Source: JAICLL01 sp035252155 (GTDB lineage Bacteria > Planctomycetota > Planctomycetia > Pirellulales > JAICIG01). From it: a stretch of DNA of 36,827 nucleotides. Below are positions 8,329 to 16,917 of the stretch, in pieces (position 1 is the first letter of the stretch; every line of letters starts with the position of its first letter). The position numbers and the translations under genes were made by a program. The notes beneath the pieces are model-generated. The model was not told where the DNA came from. It did no database searches and worked only from the letters and a program-made list of their open reading frames with translations. The stretch spans positions 1 through 36,827 of the forward strand of contig DATFDL010000500.1 in the NCBI GenBank assembly GCA_035252155.1, written 5' to 3'.

Positions 8329-8580
8329 ATGGACGAGAACCCCTACCAAACGCCGCGTGAAGATGCTTCGGTGCTAAGCCGGCGCCCGATAAAACGCGGG
8401 CGACCAATGGGGACGCTCGGGCGAAGCGTCTTGCTTTACGGCATGGCCCTCAACGGGGCGGCCATCGGAGGCGCCATGCAAGGATCGGGCGACCCAATAG
8501 GCTTGGGTCTGGGTGGTCTTGTCGGTCTTGCGGTGGGCGTTGTGTTCTTGTTAGTGGTCAATTGGCGGCCCAAACCTTGA
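8329..8580 (+). CDS. Small membrane protein with NPYQTP N-terminal motif
   Basis: 83 residues. The N-terminus MDENPYQTPRED resembles the NPYxxP opening common to many small planctomycete membrane proteins, as I recall; its function is unknown. Two hydrophobic, glycine-rich segments follow (about residues 32-50, LLYGMALNGAAIGGAM, and 55-77, LGLGGLVGLAVGVVFLLVV), consistent with a two-pass hairpin membrane protein. It lies 47 nt after the preceding gene on the same strand and could be cotranscribed with it. No enzymatic motif is visible. Confidence 0.7.
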   Translation: MDENPYQTPREDASVLSRRPIKRGRPMGTLGRSVLLYGMALNGAAIGGAMQGSGDPIGLGLGGLVGLAVGVVFLLVVNWRPKP

Positions 8581-8777
8581 TCCGGCCGCATACCGCCCAT
8601 TGACGGCGTGCGCCGCTCATAACCGGCTCGCGGAACGTCTCCGCATTTCATTACCCCTGCCCCAATGAATAGCCGGGCGCTTGCGGCGTGGCTTTCCGCC
8701 CTTCACAATACGCTTCGTTCGTTGGGCGGCGGGCCCAAGCCCGCACAACTCTGTTTTCCGGCCAACACGAGGCACCC

Positions 8778-10316
8778 ATGCTCGCGCGATTGCGCACGTT
8801 TTCGCTGCTGGGAATCGAGGCCCTGCCGGTCGAGGTCGAAGTCGATGTCTCCGATGGAGCGCTGCCCAAAACCGTGCTGGTCGGCCTGCCCGAAGCCGCC
8901 GTCAAGGAGTGTACCCATCGCGTCGAGCGGGCGCTGGTCAATTCGGGTTTCATTCGCCCTCAAAACCGCGTGGTGATCAACCTGGCTCCGGCTGATTTGC
9001 CCAAGCAGGCGGCTTCGTTCGATCTGCCGATCACGTTGGGCATTTTGGCGGGCAGCGGGCAATTGGCCACCGACCGCTTGCAAGAATACGCCGTGGTGGG
9101 CGAGCTGGCCCTCGACGGCACCATGCGGCCCACCAAAGGCGCACTCTCGATGGCCATCACCGCCGCCACAGAAAAAGGCGTGCGCGGGTTGCTTGTGCCC
9201 AGCGAGAACGCCGGCGAAGCGGCCGTCGTGGCCGGAGTCGACGTCATCGCCGTCTCGAGCCTCGCTCAGGCCGTCGGCTTTCTTACCGGGCAGATCGACA
9301 TCGAGCCGACGCCGCCACGGCTCGACGAATGGTTTCAGGTCTATGCCAAGTACGAGATCGACTTCGCCGACGTGCGCGGGCAAGAGATGGCCAAGCGGGC
9401 CATCGTCATCGCCGCGACCGGCGGCCATAATCTGCTGATGCTCGGCCCACCAGGCTCTGGCAAGACGATGCTCGCCAAGCGGCTGCCGACCATCTTGCCC
9501 GACCTCACGGCCATCGAGTCGATCGAAACCACCCGCATCTACAGCGCCATGGGACTGCTGCCGGCGGGCCAGCCGCTGTTGGCCACGCGGCCTTATCGCA
9601 GCCCCCACCACACCATCAGCGACGCGGGCCTGGTGGGCGGCGGCTCGACGCCCACGCCGGGCGAAATCAGCCTGAGTCACAACGGAGTTCTCTTCCTCGA
9701 CGAGTTGCCCGAGTTCAACCGCCGCACGCTCGAAGTCTTGCGGCAACCGCTCGAAGACGGCACGGTGACCATCAGCCGGGCCTTGGCCAGCACGACGTTC
9801 CCCGCGAATTTCATTTTGATCGCGGCGCTGAACCCTTGCCCGTGCGGATATCGCAACGATCCGCGCCGCGCCTGCCACTGCACGCTGCCGCAGATCGAAC
9901 GCTACATGGCCAAAATCAGCGGGCCGCTCTTGGACCGGATCGACATTCACCTGGAAGTGCCGGCGGTGCCCTTCCGCGAGCTCGCCAGCGGCAGTCCGGG
10001 CACCACGAGCGCTCAGATGCGCGAGCAAGTGGTGGCCGCCCGAGCGGTGCAGACCGAGCGATTCCGCGGCTCTCGCACGCGGCTCAACGCCAAAATGACT
10101 TCGCGGCAGGTGCGGCAGCATTGCAAGCTCGACGACGAGAGTTTCAACTTGCTGCGAGCCAGCGTGAACGAGCTGGGCCTTTCGGCGCGGGCGCACGACA
10201 AGGTGCTGCGCGTGGCCCGCACCATCGCCGATCTCGACCGCAGCGAATCGATCGTGCCCGCGCACATCAGCGAGGCCATCAACTACCGGATGCTCGACCG
10301 GAATCTGTGGAGTTAG
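8778..10316 (+). CDS. comM: YifB/ComM family Mg-chelatase-like AAA+ ATPase
   Basis: 512 residues. ComM homologues are hexameric helicases that drive branch migration of incoming DNA during natural transformation. Domains in order: an N-terminal ChlI-like/Lon-S5-fold domain (MLARLRTFSLLGIEALPVEVEVDVSDG, residues 1 to about 165), the AAA+ Mg-chelatase domain with Walker A GPPGSGKT (223-230) and Walker B FLDE (Asp308-Glu309), the cysteine cluster NPCPCGYRNDPRRACHC, and the C-terminal Mg_chelatase_C region (LSARAHDKVLRVARTIADL). GAGG at 8769-8772 supports the ATG at 8778. Length is standard. No competence genes adjoin it. Confidence 0.94.
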   Translation: MLARLRTFSLLGIEALPVEVEVDVSDGALPKTVLVGLPEAAVKECTHRVERALVNSGFIRPQNRVVINLAPADLPKQAASFDLPITLGILAGSGQLATDRLQEYAVVGELALDGTMRPTKGALSMAITAATEKGVRGLLVPSENAGEAAVVAGVDVIAVSSLAQAVGFLTGQIDIEPTPPRLDEWFQVYAKYEIDFADVRGQEMAKRAIVIAATGGHNLLMLGPPGSGKTMLAKRLPTILPDLTAIESIETTRIYSAMGLLPAGQPLLATRPYRSPHHTISDAGLVGGGSTPTPGEISLSHNGVLFLDELPEFNRRTLEVLRQPLEDGTVTISRALASTTFPANFILIAALNPCPCGYRNDPRRACHCTLPQIERYMAKISGPLLDRIDIHLEVPAVPFRELASGSPGTTSAQMREQVVAARAVQTERFRGSRTRLNAKMTSRQVRQHCKLDDESFNLLRASVNELGLSARAHDKVLRVARTIADLDRSESIVPAHISEAINYRMLDRNLWS

Positions 10317-10436
10317 AGCTAGCCGCGGCCAAGATTTTTTTTGCCGTGCTGGAAAAGTCTGCGATTCGCCGCGGCGCGCTCGTCAGCGGAAGACGTGCGC
10401 AGCACCGAGGCCGGTCCGGCGCTGTCGTTCGAGAGC

Positions 10437-10547
10437 TGGTCGCGAATGGAAGCAGCCATTTCGGCGTTCGAGCGCGCCTGGCAGGACGGCGAACGACCTG
10501 ATCTGGCCGCCTTTTTGCCCGGTCCCGCCGGCGAGATGCGGCTCGTC
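10437..10547 (+). pseudogene. Remnant of a planctomycete Ser/Thr kinase N-terminal region
   Basis: The frame reads SFESWSRMEAAISAFERAW then QDGERPDLAAFLPGPAGEMRL. This closely resembles the conserved segment ahead of the kinase domain in many planctomycete Ser/Thr kinases (FEAAWRAGERPRIEDYLP-like, from memory). No kinase domain follows: the frame runs into unrelated sequence after about 10550. The frame is open upstream to an ATG at 10341, but that portion is not recognisable. I infer a truncated gene relic; a short expressed fragment cannot be excluded. Confidence 0.5.
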
Positions 10548-10597
10548 GAGAGCTGCGGACCACGGCCTTTGTTGATGACGGCGATGTCGGTTTTCAT
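10535..10597 (-). pseudogene. Remnant of a DUF433-like protein N-terminus
   Basis: The minus strand from ATG 10597 reads MKTDIAVINKGRGPQ then LSTSRI. This resembles the opening of DUF433 family proteins (VINRGRGPQLxGTRITV, from memory), a small helix-turn-helix family often described as antitoxin-like. The similarity ends at Ile21, where the frame enters the reverse complement of the kinase remnant. The missing 50-60 residues mark it as a truncated relic. Confidence 0.45.
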
Positions 10598-10636
10598 TTG
10601 GTATCCCTCGAAGTCCTCTTTGTATTGTACCATCAT

Positions 10637-11377
10637 TCATGCCGCGCGAGCCCAGGGTTGCGCTGAGAGGAATGTCCGTGGCCGCCCTGCAGGAGCGGCA
10701 ACGGCCATTGCTAAAAACCAGCCGACCGCGGCGCCTGCCATAACGTCGCTTAAGAAATGCGCGCTGCCCAAGATCCGCTGAGCGCCGACGGAAACGGCCA
10801 GCACGGCAAATAACCACCGGCCGCGCGGGTAGAGGGCCGACAACATGATCGCCAGACCCACGGCGGTCGCGGTGTGCGCCGACGGAAAACTTTGATGCAA
10901 ACTGCCGTTGTGAGCCAAAGGCAGCCAGCCTGCAAAAGTCCCGATTGCGTCGGTTTGTGCCAGGTCGGCCGCACTCGGTCGGTCGCGGGCGATGAGCAAC
11001 TTGACGAGATTCGCTCCCAGCCCCGACGACAGCACCGCAGCGATCAACCGCGGTAGCCGGCGGCGGCGCGCGGGATCGAGCACGAAGATCGTAATCACGA
11101 TCAGCGTGACGCCGACGCCATGTCCGAACGCCTCGGAGATACTCATCAGCTCGCGGACTGCGCGGGGATAATCGCGTCCGGCGGCCCAGCGAGCCAGCGG
11201 CAGATCGGCGGAAAGCGAGACCCAGGCCAACGCCAGGAACACCAGCGGCGGCAACAGCCACAACGCCGAATGGCCGGCGCATGGCGTTCGCAACGCCGCC
11301 GCGCTGGCCGAAGGCGCCGCAGCTAAGTTCGCCGGTGCGGCATGAATCGTGTGGTCGTCGGGCTCTCGCGGGCGCAT
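10637..11377 (-). CDS. PAP2-family membrane phosphatase
   Basis: Integral membrane protein of 246 residues of the PAP2 / type 2 phosphatidic acid phosphatase superfamily (lipid phosphate or undecaprenyl-diphosphate phosphatases). The three active-site motifs are visible in order: KLLIARDRP (C1, KxxxxxxRP), FPSAHTATA (C2, PSAH with Ala in place of Gly), and AQRILGSAHFLSDVMAG (C3, RxxxxxHxxxD). About five or six hydrophobic segments surround them (LWLLPPLVFLALAWVSLSA, VTLIVITIFVLD). I chose the ATG at 11377; the upstream in-frame extension to 11551 is encoded by two palindromic repeats and is unlikely to be translated. The substrate is not determinable. The frame runs about 14 residues past the last membrane segment. 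Confidence 0.85.
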   Translation of the reverse strand: MRPREPDDHTIHAAPANLAAAPSASAAALRTPCAGHSALWLLPPLVFLALAWVSLSADLPLARWAAGRDYPRAVRELMSISEAFGHGVGVTLIVITIFVLDPARRRRLPRLIAAVLSSGLGANLVKLLIARDRPSAADLAQTDAIGTFAGWLPLAHNGSLHQSFPSAHTATAVGLAIMLSALYPRGRWLFAVLAVSVGAQRILGSAHFLSDVMAGAAVGWFLAMAVAAPAGRPRTFLSAQPWARAA

Positions 11378-11435
11378 GGCCGTTTTATGTCGATAAGTCT
11401 GATCGGTTTTGTCAGTCAAGATCGGCAAGTGGACC

Positions 11436-11504
11436 GGCCGCCCTCGGCTGGTTCCGCGACACCGACTTCGTCGGCAATCGACAGCCGAGGGCGGCTGTGC
11501 CACA
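11436..11504. repeat. Family C palindrome (CAGCCGAGGGCGGCTG type)
   Basis: The left arm GGCCGCCCTCGGCTG (11436-11450) is complementary to the right arm CAGCCGAGGGCGGCTG (11482-11497). The spacer holds a minor CGAC/GTCG pairing. It lies in the region that should carry the divergent promoters of the PAP2 gene and mnmE. Confidence 0.8.
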
Positions 11505-11505
11505 T

Positions 11506-11571
11506 GCCGCGAGGGGCGGCGCGACGTCACGAGGTATTCCCGGAACGTCACGAAGGGCGTTCCCTACAACG
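11506..11571. repeat. Family A repeat, degenerate right half
   Basis: It contains the conserved family A core CGCGAGGGGCGGCGCG followed by a decayed right arm ending GGGCGTTCCCTACAACG. The left arm is missing and has been replaced by, or juxtaposed to, the family C palindrome. Confidence 0.75.
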
Positions 11572-11631
11572 TCGAACGGCGGGAGTATACCGCGGCCAGC
11601 CGCCTGGCCCAAGGCATGTTACCATGACGGA

Positions 11632-13050
11632 ATGTTCGACCTGAATGAAACGATCGCCGCGATTGCCTCACCGCCTGGCGGGGCGGCGCGGGGCATCGTG
11701 AGGATCAGCGGACCAGGAGCGCTGACGGCGGTCGTCCGGCTGTTTTCACCCGATGGGCCCACGGATCTCGGCGAAATACGCCGTCCCACCGCCCTCGACG
11801 GACGGCTGCGATTGGTCCGCGTCGAGGCGCCAGTGCCTTGCCGACTTTATCTCTGGCCATCGTCGCGCAGCTATACCCGGCAGCCAACCGCCGAACTGCA
11901 CACGCTCGGCTCTCCCCCGCTGCTGGCACAAGTGCTCGACGAACTCTGCGCGGCCGGGGCGCGCCCGGCGCGGCCCGGCGAATTTACCTTACGGGCGTTT
12001 CTCGCCGGCCGGCTCGATCTGACGCAGGCTGAGGCCGTGCTCGGCGTCATCGATGCACGCGGACCAGAGCAACTCTCCACCGCCCTAGCTCAACTTGCCG
12101 GCGGGCTGGCCACGCCGCTGGCCCGACTGCGCGACGAGCTGCTCGACCTATTAGCACATCTCGAGGCTGGACTCGATTTCGCCGAGGAAGAGATCGAATT
12201 CATCTCAGCCGACCAGCTCGTTCGCCAGTTGCAGGCGGCACTAACTGTGGTGGCCCAATTGGCTGAACAAATGGAATCGCGCGCCGAGACGAGCGAGGTA
12301 GTGCGGGTGGTGCTCGTCGGCGCGCCCAATGTGGGCAAGACTTCGCTTTATAACGCGCTGGCCGGTCAAGCCGCGCTGGTGTCGCCGCGGGCCGGCACGA
12401 CTCGCGATTACCTACGTGCGCGGCTCGACCTCGGCGGGGTCGCATGCGAGTTGGTCGATACAGCGGGCATCGGTTCGCCATCGCCCGCGGCTATGCCGGC
12501 CGTCGAGGTGGGCGCCCGCGATCTTATCGATCTGTTGGCGCAACGCGCCGCCGCCGATGAACGCGAACAGGCCGACATCGAAATTCTCTGCCTCGATGCA
12601 ACCCGCCCCTTGAACGCCTGGGAACGATCCGCCGCGGGCGAGTCATCCTCACGTCAGCGCATCGTCGTGCTTAACAAGATTGACCAACGCCTGGCTCATC
12701 CGCGCAACGATCGCGGCTTTGATCTCGCGCAAACCGAAGCCATCGAGACCAGCAGTGTCACCGGCGCCGGGCTCGATCGCTTACGCCAGCGGCTGCGGGC
12801 GCTCGCCTGCGCGGTCGGGCGAGACGGCGGCCAGGCCGTGGCCAGCACCGCGGCTCGCTGCCGCGAGAGTCTGCGCCAAGCGGCGGCGGCTTTGAACCGC
12901 GCCGGCGAACTTGCCGCGGCCCGGCGGGGCGAAGAGCTGGTGGCGGCCGAGGTGCGGCTGGCGCTTGACGGGCTGGGCCAGATCATCGGAGCCATTTACA
13001 CCGAAGACGTGCTAGACCGCATCTTCAGCCGGTTTTGTATCGGGAAATAG
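11632..13050 (+). CDS. mnmE: tRNA modification GTPase MnmE (TrmE)
   Basis: 472 residues. With MnmG it installs the (carboxymethyl)aminomethyl group at U34 of certain tRNAs. The N-terminal folate-binding domain starts ETIAAIASPPGGAARGIVRISGP. The G domain sits between two halves of the helical domain: G1 GAPNVGKTS (230-238), G2 AGTTRDY, G3 DTAG, G4 NKID. The C-terminus RIFSRFCIGK carries the invariant FCIGK. The ATG at 11632 starts at the conserved N-terminus; the longer open frame upstream is repeat DNA. Oddity: the normally strong YTGEDVVE motif is replaced by YTRQPTAE (from Tyr81) and the following HGG by TLGSP. mnmG is not nearby. holA follows after 44 nt and may be cotranscribed. Confidence 0.93.
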   Translation: MFDLNETIAAIASPPGGAARGIVRISGPGALTAVVRLFSPDGPTDLGEIRRPTALDGRLRLVRVEAPVPCRLYLWPSSRSYTRQPTAELHTLGSPPLLAQVLDELCAAGARPARPGEFTLRAFLAGRLDLTQAEAVLGVIDARGPEQLSTALAQLAGGLATPLARLRDELLDLLAHLEAGLDFAEEEIEFISADQLVRQLQAALTVVAQLAEQMESRAETSEVVRVVLVGAPNVGKTSLYNALAGQAALVSPRAGTTRDYLRARLDLGGVACELVDTAGIGSPSPAAMPAVEVGARDLIDLLAQRAAADEREQADIEILCLDATRPLNAWERSAAGESSSRQRIVVLNKIDQRLAHPRNDRGFDLAQTEAIETSSVTGAGLDRLRQRLRALACAVGRDGGQAVASTAARCRESLRQAAAALNRAGELAAARRGEELVAAEVRLALDGLGQIIGAIYTEDVLDRIFSRFCIGK

Positions 13051-13094
13051 CGCCGCATCGACAGCCCGCCGTGGCGGTCGTTACAATCGGCGCC

Positions 13095-14132
13095 ATGCCC
13101 GCCGTTCATGCCATCGATTTTTTCGCCGAAGCCGCCGATCAAAGCGTCCCGGCAGTGGCGTCGCTGTTTGGCGACGAAGGATTTCTCAAGGGACTGGCGC
13201 TCAACCAACTGCGGCAGAACGTGCTGAAGGGCGATGATGGCGAGTTCTCGCTGACGCGGTTCGACGGCCGCTCTGCCGAATGGCGCAGCGTGTCGGACGA
13301 GCTCGCCACGGTCGGGCTGTTTGGCGGGGGCCGGCGGCTGATTGTGGTCGACGACGCCGATGATTTTGTCAGCGAGCACCGCTCGCAACTTGAAGATTAC
13401 ACCGCGCGGCCCAGCCGCACGGCAACGCTGGCCTTGATCGTCGATAGCTGGCCGACCAACACGCGGCTGGCCAAAGCCGTGGCGGCCAGCGGACTGGCGG
13501 TCGAGTGCAAAGCCCCGCCCGAAGCCAAGCTGCTGAAATGGCTGACCACCTGGACGAAACAGCGGCACGGAGCGAAGCTCGAACGCGAAGCGGCCGAGTT
13601 GCTGCTGGAAACGGTCGGTCCTGAGTTGGGCCTCATCGCTCAAGAACTCGCCAAGCTGGCGGCCGCCGCGGGTGCTGAGCCGATTGGCCCCGATCTGGTA
13701 CAGAAACTCGTCGGCGGCTGGCGCGCCAAAACCGCTTGGGACATGCTCGACGCGGCGGTCGAGGGACGAACCAGGCAGGCGCTGGTCGAGCTCGACCGGC
13801 TGCTGCTGTCGGGCGAGAACCCCATTGGGGTGCTGGCACAGATCGGCGCATCGCTGCGGCGGTTCGCGGCGGCCACGCGGTTTATCGAGCAGTCGGAAGG
13901 TGCCGGCGGCCGGGCCAACTTGCGGCAAGCCTTGGAGCTGGCCGGCGTCAAGCCATTCGTCATGCAAAAGACGGAGGCGCAGTTGCGGAAACTCGGCCGC
14001 GATCGGGCAGGCGCGCTTTACCGGTGGCTGCTCGAAGCCGACCTGGCGCTGAAGGGGTCCAGTTCGTCGCCGGCACGCTCGCGGATCGTGCTCGAGCAGC
14101 TTGTCGTGAGGCTCGGCCGCGCGACGGGGTGA
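13095..14132 (+). CDS. holA: DNA polymerase III delta subunit (HolA)
   Basis: Clamp-loader delta subunit of 345 residues that opens the beta clamp during replication. The N-terminus (MPAVHAIDFF, then LFGDEGFLKGLALNQLRQ) matches the start of the delta AAA-like domain. The segment GLFGGGRRLIVVDDADDFV is the usual delta motif (xxxFxxxRLVxVxxAD). The central part (VGPELGLIAQELAKLAAAAG) and the C-terminal collar domain (ENPIGVLAQIGASLRRFAAATRFIEQ) are in the normal order, and length is typical. The ATG at 13095 was chosen over an earlier in-frame ATG at 13035, which overlaps mnmE. It runs 44 nt behind mnmE and converges on the POTRA gene across a family A palindrome. Confidence 0.9.
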   Translation: MPAVHAIDFFAEAADQSVPAVASLFGDEGFLKGLALNQLRQNVLKGDDGEFSLTRFDGRSAEWRSVSDELATVGLFGGGRRLIVVDDADDFVSEHRSQLEDYTARPSRTATLALIVDSWPTNTRLAKAVAASGLAVECKAPPEAKLLKWLTTWTKQRHGAKLEREAAELLLETVGPELGLIAQELAKLAAAAGAEPIGPDLVQKLVGGWRAKTAWDMLDAAVEGRTRQALVELDRLLLSGENPIGVLAQIGASLRRFAAATRFIEQSEGAGGRANLRQALELAGVKPFVMQKTEAQLRKLGRDRAGALYRWLLEADLALKGSSSSPARSRIVLEQLVVRLGRATG

Positions 14133-14163
14133 TTGAATCGCGGAACGCGAAACCATAGTGGAC

Positions 14164-14257
14164 TCTGTAGGGAACGGACTCCGTGCCGTTCCGCGAGGGG
14201 CGGCGCGGGGCCGAATCGCAGTTCACGCCAACGGCACGAAGTCCGTTCCCTACAGAC
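14164..14257. repeat. Family A palindromic repeat, full copy
   Basis: Ninety-four bp: left arm TCTGTAGGGAACGGACTCC, core GAGGGGCGGCGCGGGGCCG, right arm GTCCGTTCCCTACAGA. It lies between convergent holA and the POTRA-protein gene and may end both transcripts. The core is nearly identical to that of the copy at 16918. Confidence 0.9.
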
Positions 14258-14284
14258 GTTTTGCGGTGAAACGCGCCACTCGCT

Positions 14285-16786
14285 TTATTTGGCTTTGGTC
14301 TTCGTGCGCGCCTTGGCCGTGTTCGGCGCGGGCGAAGCCATCTCTGAAAGCCAAACCAGGGCCAACCGCACGCGCAGCCTTAGTCCGCTCTCCCAATAAT
14401 CGTCGAGCAGACCCGCCAACACCACGTCGGTCGGGGCGTCGGGCAGTTCTTGCAAGCGGCCGGCCCAATCGGCCACGAACTCACTCAGCGGCTTGGGCAG
14501 TACGCCGACCGCCGACTCAATTTGCCGGCGTTCGAGCCGGCTGAGCTGCTTGATGCCCGCCAATGCCGAGGGCACCCAATCGCCGCGGCTTTCCAAGAGC
14601 AACAAATAATCGCGTCGGAAGTTGGAGATCGCCGTCTTCTCTAGCCCATGTGCGGCAATCTGTCGCGTGAGCGCTGGTTCGATTACGAGGCTGGCCAACG
14701 TACACGCCAGATAACCCAGGGGCCCGGTTCGGTCAGAACGATCAACGCGCGTCAACTCGTCCCGCGCTTCGGCATCGCGGCCCGCCAGATAAAACACCGA
14801 GGCCCGCGACAGCCGGCACGGCCAGCTCTCGGCAGGAAATAGCCGATGACAAAATCCCAACGGCCCGACCGCCAGCCACATGGCGTTTTCGTTGCGCGGC
14901 GGATGTTCTAGCGACGAAGGCTCGGTGGGGATGAAATATTCGTCGCGCTTCGCCACAGCGGCCGGCTCGCCACCAAGATCGGGCAGCAAGTACGTGTTGA
15001 GCAGTCCCTGCCAAACGTCGAGTCCCGCGGTGTCTCCGACCGCTTCGAGCCCTTCCCAGGCGCGGCTCAAGTGCGCCAGCTCGCAGATGGAAAAAGACGC
15101 CAAGGCGGCGTCGGGGCGCCGCGGGTCGTAGTCGTTTCGATAGCCGCCCGACGCGCGGCGCAGCTCGGCCGCCGCGCGTTGCAACTGGCCGTGGGCCACG
15201 TTGACGCTGGCCTGCTGTGTTTGCCGATCGTCGTGAACCTCCGCGCGCAACAGGCGGCCGCTGGCTGCGTCGGCTTCCAGCCGCAAGCTTTTGGCTTCGA
15301 TGCGCAGGACGCCTTGCTCGACCTTCGCGGGCGCTTCGCCCAGGTGGGCCAGCGCCACGCACGCCGCCGGGGCCAAGTCGAGCTCCAACGCCACCGGCTG
15401 TGCCTGGGCGGCGCTTCGCGTATGCACCCGCGGATCGAGCGAGACCGCCAACCGACGCGGTTGGCGCGGATCGGGCCGCAGCGTCAGCCGCAACCCAAGC
15501 TGCTTGTTGCCCGGCGCCATCGCAATCTTCCGCTGCCGTAGCGGTGAATAGAGAACAGCCGCTTCCTGGGTCAGCTCCAATCCCAGCAGGCACTCGGTGC
15601 GTTCGGCCGGCGGCTCTTTCGGCCCCATGCCCGTCAATTTGCGCAGACGCGAGAGCACGCCGTCACCCAGGGCGCGGCCGGGATCAGAGACATCGAGCCG
15701 CAGCGCGCCGCCGCGGGCCGACAGCACCAGCCGGGCGGTGCGCAGGCCGGAAGTGGTGTCGCGCAGCGAAACGGTCAGGTCGTCGCGGCCTGTGCCGACT
15801 TGCTCCATCAGCCACGCACGAAGCTTGAGCATGGCCTGTTCCTCGGCCGAAAATGGTCGGTCGAGCGGCGGCGCGTCGGGCGTTTCGATGAGCTTGAGCA
15901 CCAGCTTGATCGGGCCGCCGGGCGCTTCGGGCGCGACTGGCTGCGCGTCGATGTAGGCGAAGCGGGCCGATTCGTACAAGCGGGCTTGCAGCCTTGCCAG
16001 CTCCGCGCGGTCAAGATGCTGTCCGGCCGCCAGGTTCAGATAACGTAGCACATGTTCGGGCGAGTTTCGCTGTAGACCGACGACTTCGATCGAGCCCAAA
16101 AAGCCGGGAGGCCCCTGATCGCGCACTTCGATCACGAGCTGGGCGGCCTCTCGCGACGGTACGATTTCGAGACTTAACTTGGGAAAGAAGAAGCCGCGCT
16201 CGGCGAAGGCAAGCTGGACCTGCCGCAGAAGCTGCCGGCGCGACCACGCGCTAATCCGCGCAGGCTCGCCTGGCAGCCAGATGGGTTTTTCGTTGAGCGA
16301 GTCGCCAGCATCGAGCCCGTTTTCGGGTTGCCAATGGATGCGCTGTTCCTCAGAGGCGGCAGCAGGCGGCGCTCTTAGCCAGGCGAGCAGGTCGCCCGCG
16401 GACAGGGGCGCCGCGCCGGCGAGGCGAACTTCGCCGGCGCGGAACCGCGGCCCTTCGTCAATGCGAATCGCGACGCGCCGCGTCTGCAAGTTTGGCCGGG
16501 CATCGACCCGCGCCTTCGCAAAGCCCGCGCGATGATAGCCGGCTGCCAATCGCCGTGCGACCACCGCCAAAAACTCATCGAGTGGCGCCGCCGGATCGCA
16601 GGCCAATAGAAACTCAAGATCGTGGTCGAGCGCCTGTTTCAAGCGGTCCGGCGAGGCGAAATGGGAGCCTGCGATGTCGAGCCGGTCGATGGCGGCCATA
16701 TCTCCCACGGTCGGCGGGGCAGCGACGATTGCCGCCGGCAGCAAGACAAAGCCAATAGTCGCCAAAAAGATCGATTCACGGCACAT
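14285..16786 (-). CDS. Secreted POTRA-domain protein without an evident Omp85 barrel
   Basis: 833 residues. An N-terminal signal peptide is likely (IFLATIGFVLLPAAIVAA, cleavage near residue 23). Residues of about 30-345 read as three POTRA-like modules: AIDRLDIAGSHFASPDRLKQ; then VAIRIDEGPRFRAGEVRLAG; then FLGSIEVVGLQRNSPEHVLR with YLNLAAGQHLDRAELARLQ. POTRA modules normally precede the outer-membrane barrel of BamA/TamA/TpsB proteins. Here about 490 residues follow that look soluble and largely helical (FSICELAHLSRAWEGLEAVG, DAEARDELTRVDRS), ending in a Lys/Ala tail (KARTKTKAK) rather than a barrel-terminal strand. I infer a periplasmic scaffold or chaperone-like role. The ATG at 16786 was chosen because the signal peptide follows at once. 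Function unknown. Confidence 0.7.
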   Translation of the reverse strand: MCRESIFLATIGFVLLPAAIVAAPPTVGDMAAIDRLDIAGSHFASPDRLKQALDHDLEFLLACDPAAPLDEFLAVVARRLAAGYHRAGFAKARVDARPNLQTRRVAIRIDEGPRFRAGEVRLAGAAPLSAGDLLAWLRAPPAAASEEQRIHWQPENGLDAGDSLNEKPIWLPGEPARISAWSRRQLLRQVQLAFAERGFFFPKLSLEIVPSREAAQLVIEVRDQGPPGFLGSIEVVGLQRNSPEHVLRYLNLAAGQHLDRAELARLQARLYESARFAYIDAQPVAPEAPGGPIKLVLKLIETPDAPPLDRPFSAEEQAMLKLRAWLMEQVGTGRDDLTVSLRDTTSGLRTARLVLSARGGALRLDVSDPGRALGDGVLSRLRKLTGMGPKEPPAERTECLLGLELTQEAAVLYSPLRQRKIAMAPGNKQLGLRLTLRPDPRQPRRLAVSLDPRVHTRSAAQAQPVALELDLAPAACVALAHLGEAPAKVEQGVLRIEAKSLRLEADAASGRLLRAEVHDDRQTQQASVNVAHGQLQRAAAELRRASGGYRNDYDPRRPDAALASFSICELAHLSRAWEGLEAVGDTAGLDVWQGLLNTYLLPDLGGEPAAVAKRDEYFIPTEPSSLEHPPRNENAMWLAVGPLGFCHRLFPAESWPCRLSRASVFYLAGRDAEARDELTRVDRSDRTGPLGYLACTLASLVIEPALTRQIAAHGLEKTAISNFRRDYLLLLESRGDWVPSALAGIKQLSRLERRQIESAVGVLPKPLSEFVADWAGRLQELPDAPTDVVLAGLLDDYWESGLRLRVRLALVWLSEMASPAPNTAKARTKTKAK

Positions 16787-16917
16787 GCGGATTTCTTTCA
16801 CGAACAGGGCTGCGTAAGATAGTCGCCCGCCCGAAAAACGCCAATGGCAACGGTGGCAACCGGAAAAATGCACTGATCGGTTTTGACAATCCGCAACGGT
16901 AGTCCTAGTCTTCGACG

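Larger units (their letters stand above)
10317..10636. other. Degenerate region between convergent comM and PAP2 genes
   Basis: A 320-bp interval with no intact gene but readable fragments of two unrelated genes on opposite strands that meet at about 10535-10550, described as separate pseudogene entries. Confidence 0.5.

Noticed and set aside
11281..11631. 117-residue N-terminal extension of MnmE
   Set aside because: It lies in repeat families A and C and overlaps the opposite-strand PAP2 gene start. The conserved MnmE N-terminus begins at 11632.
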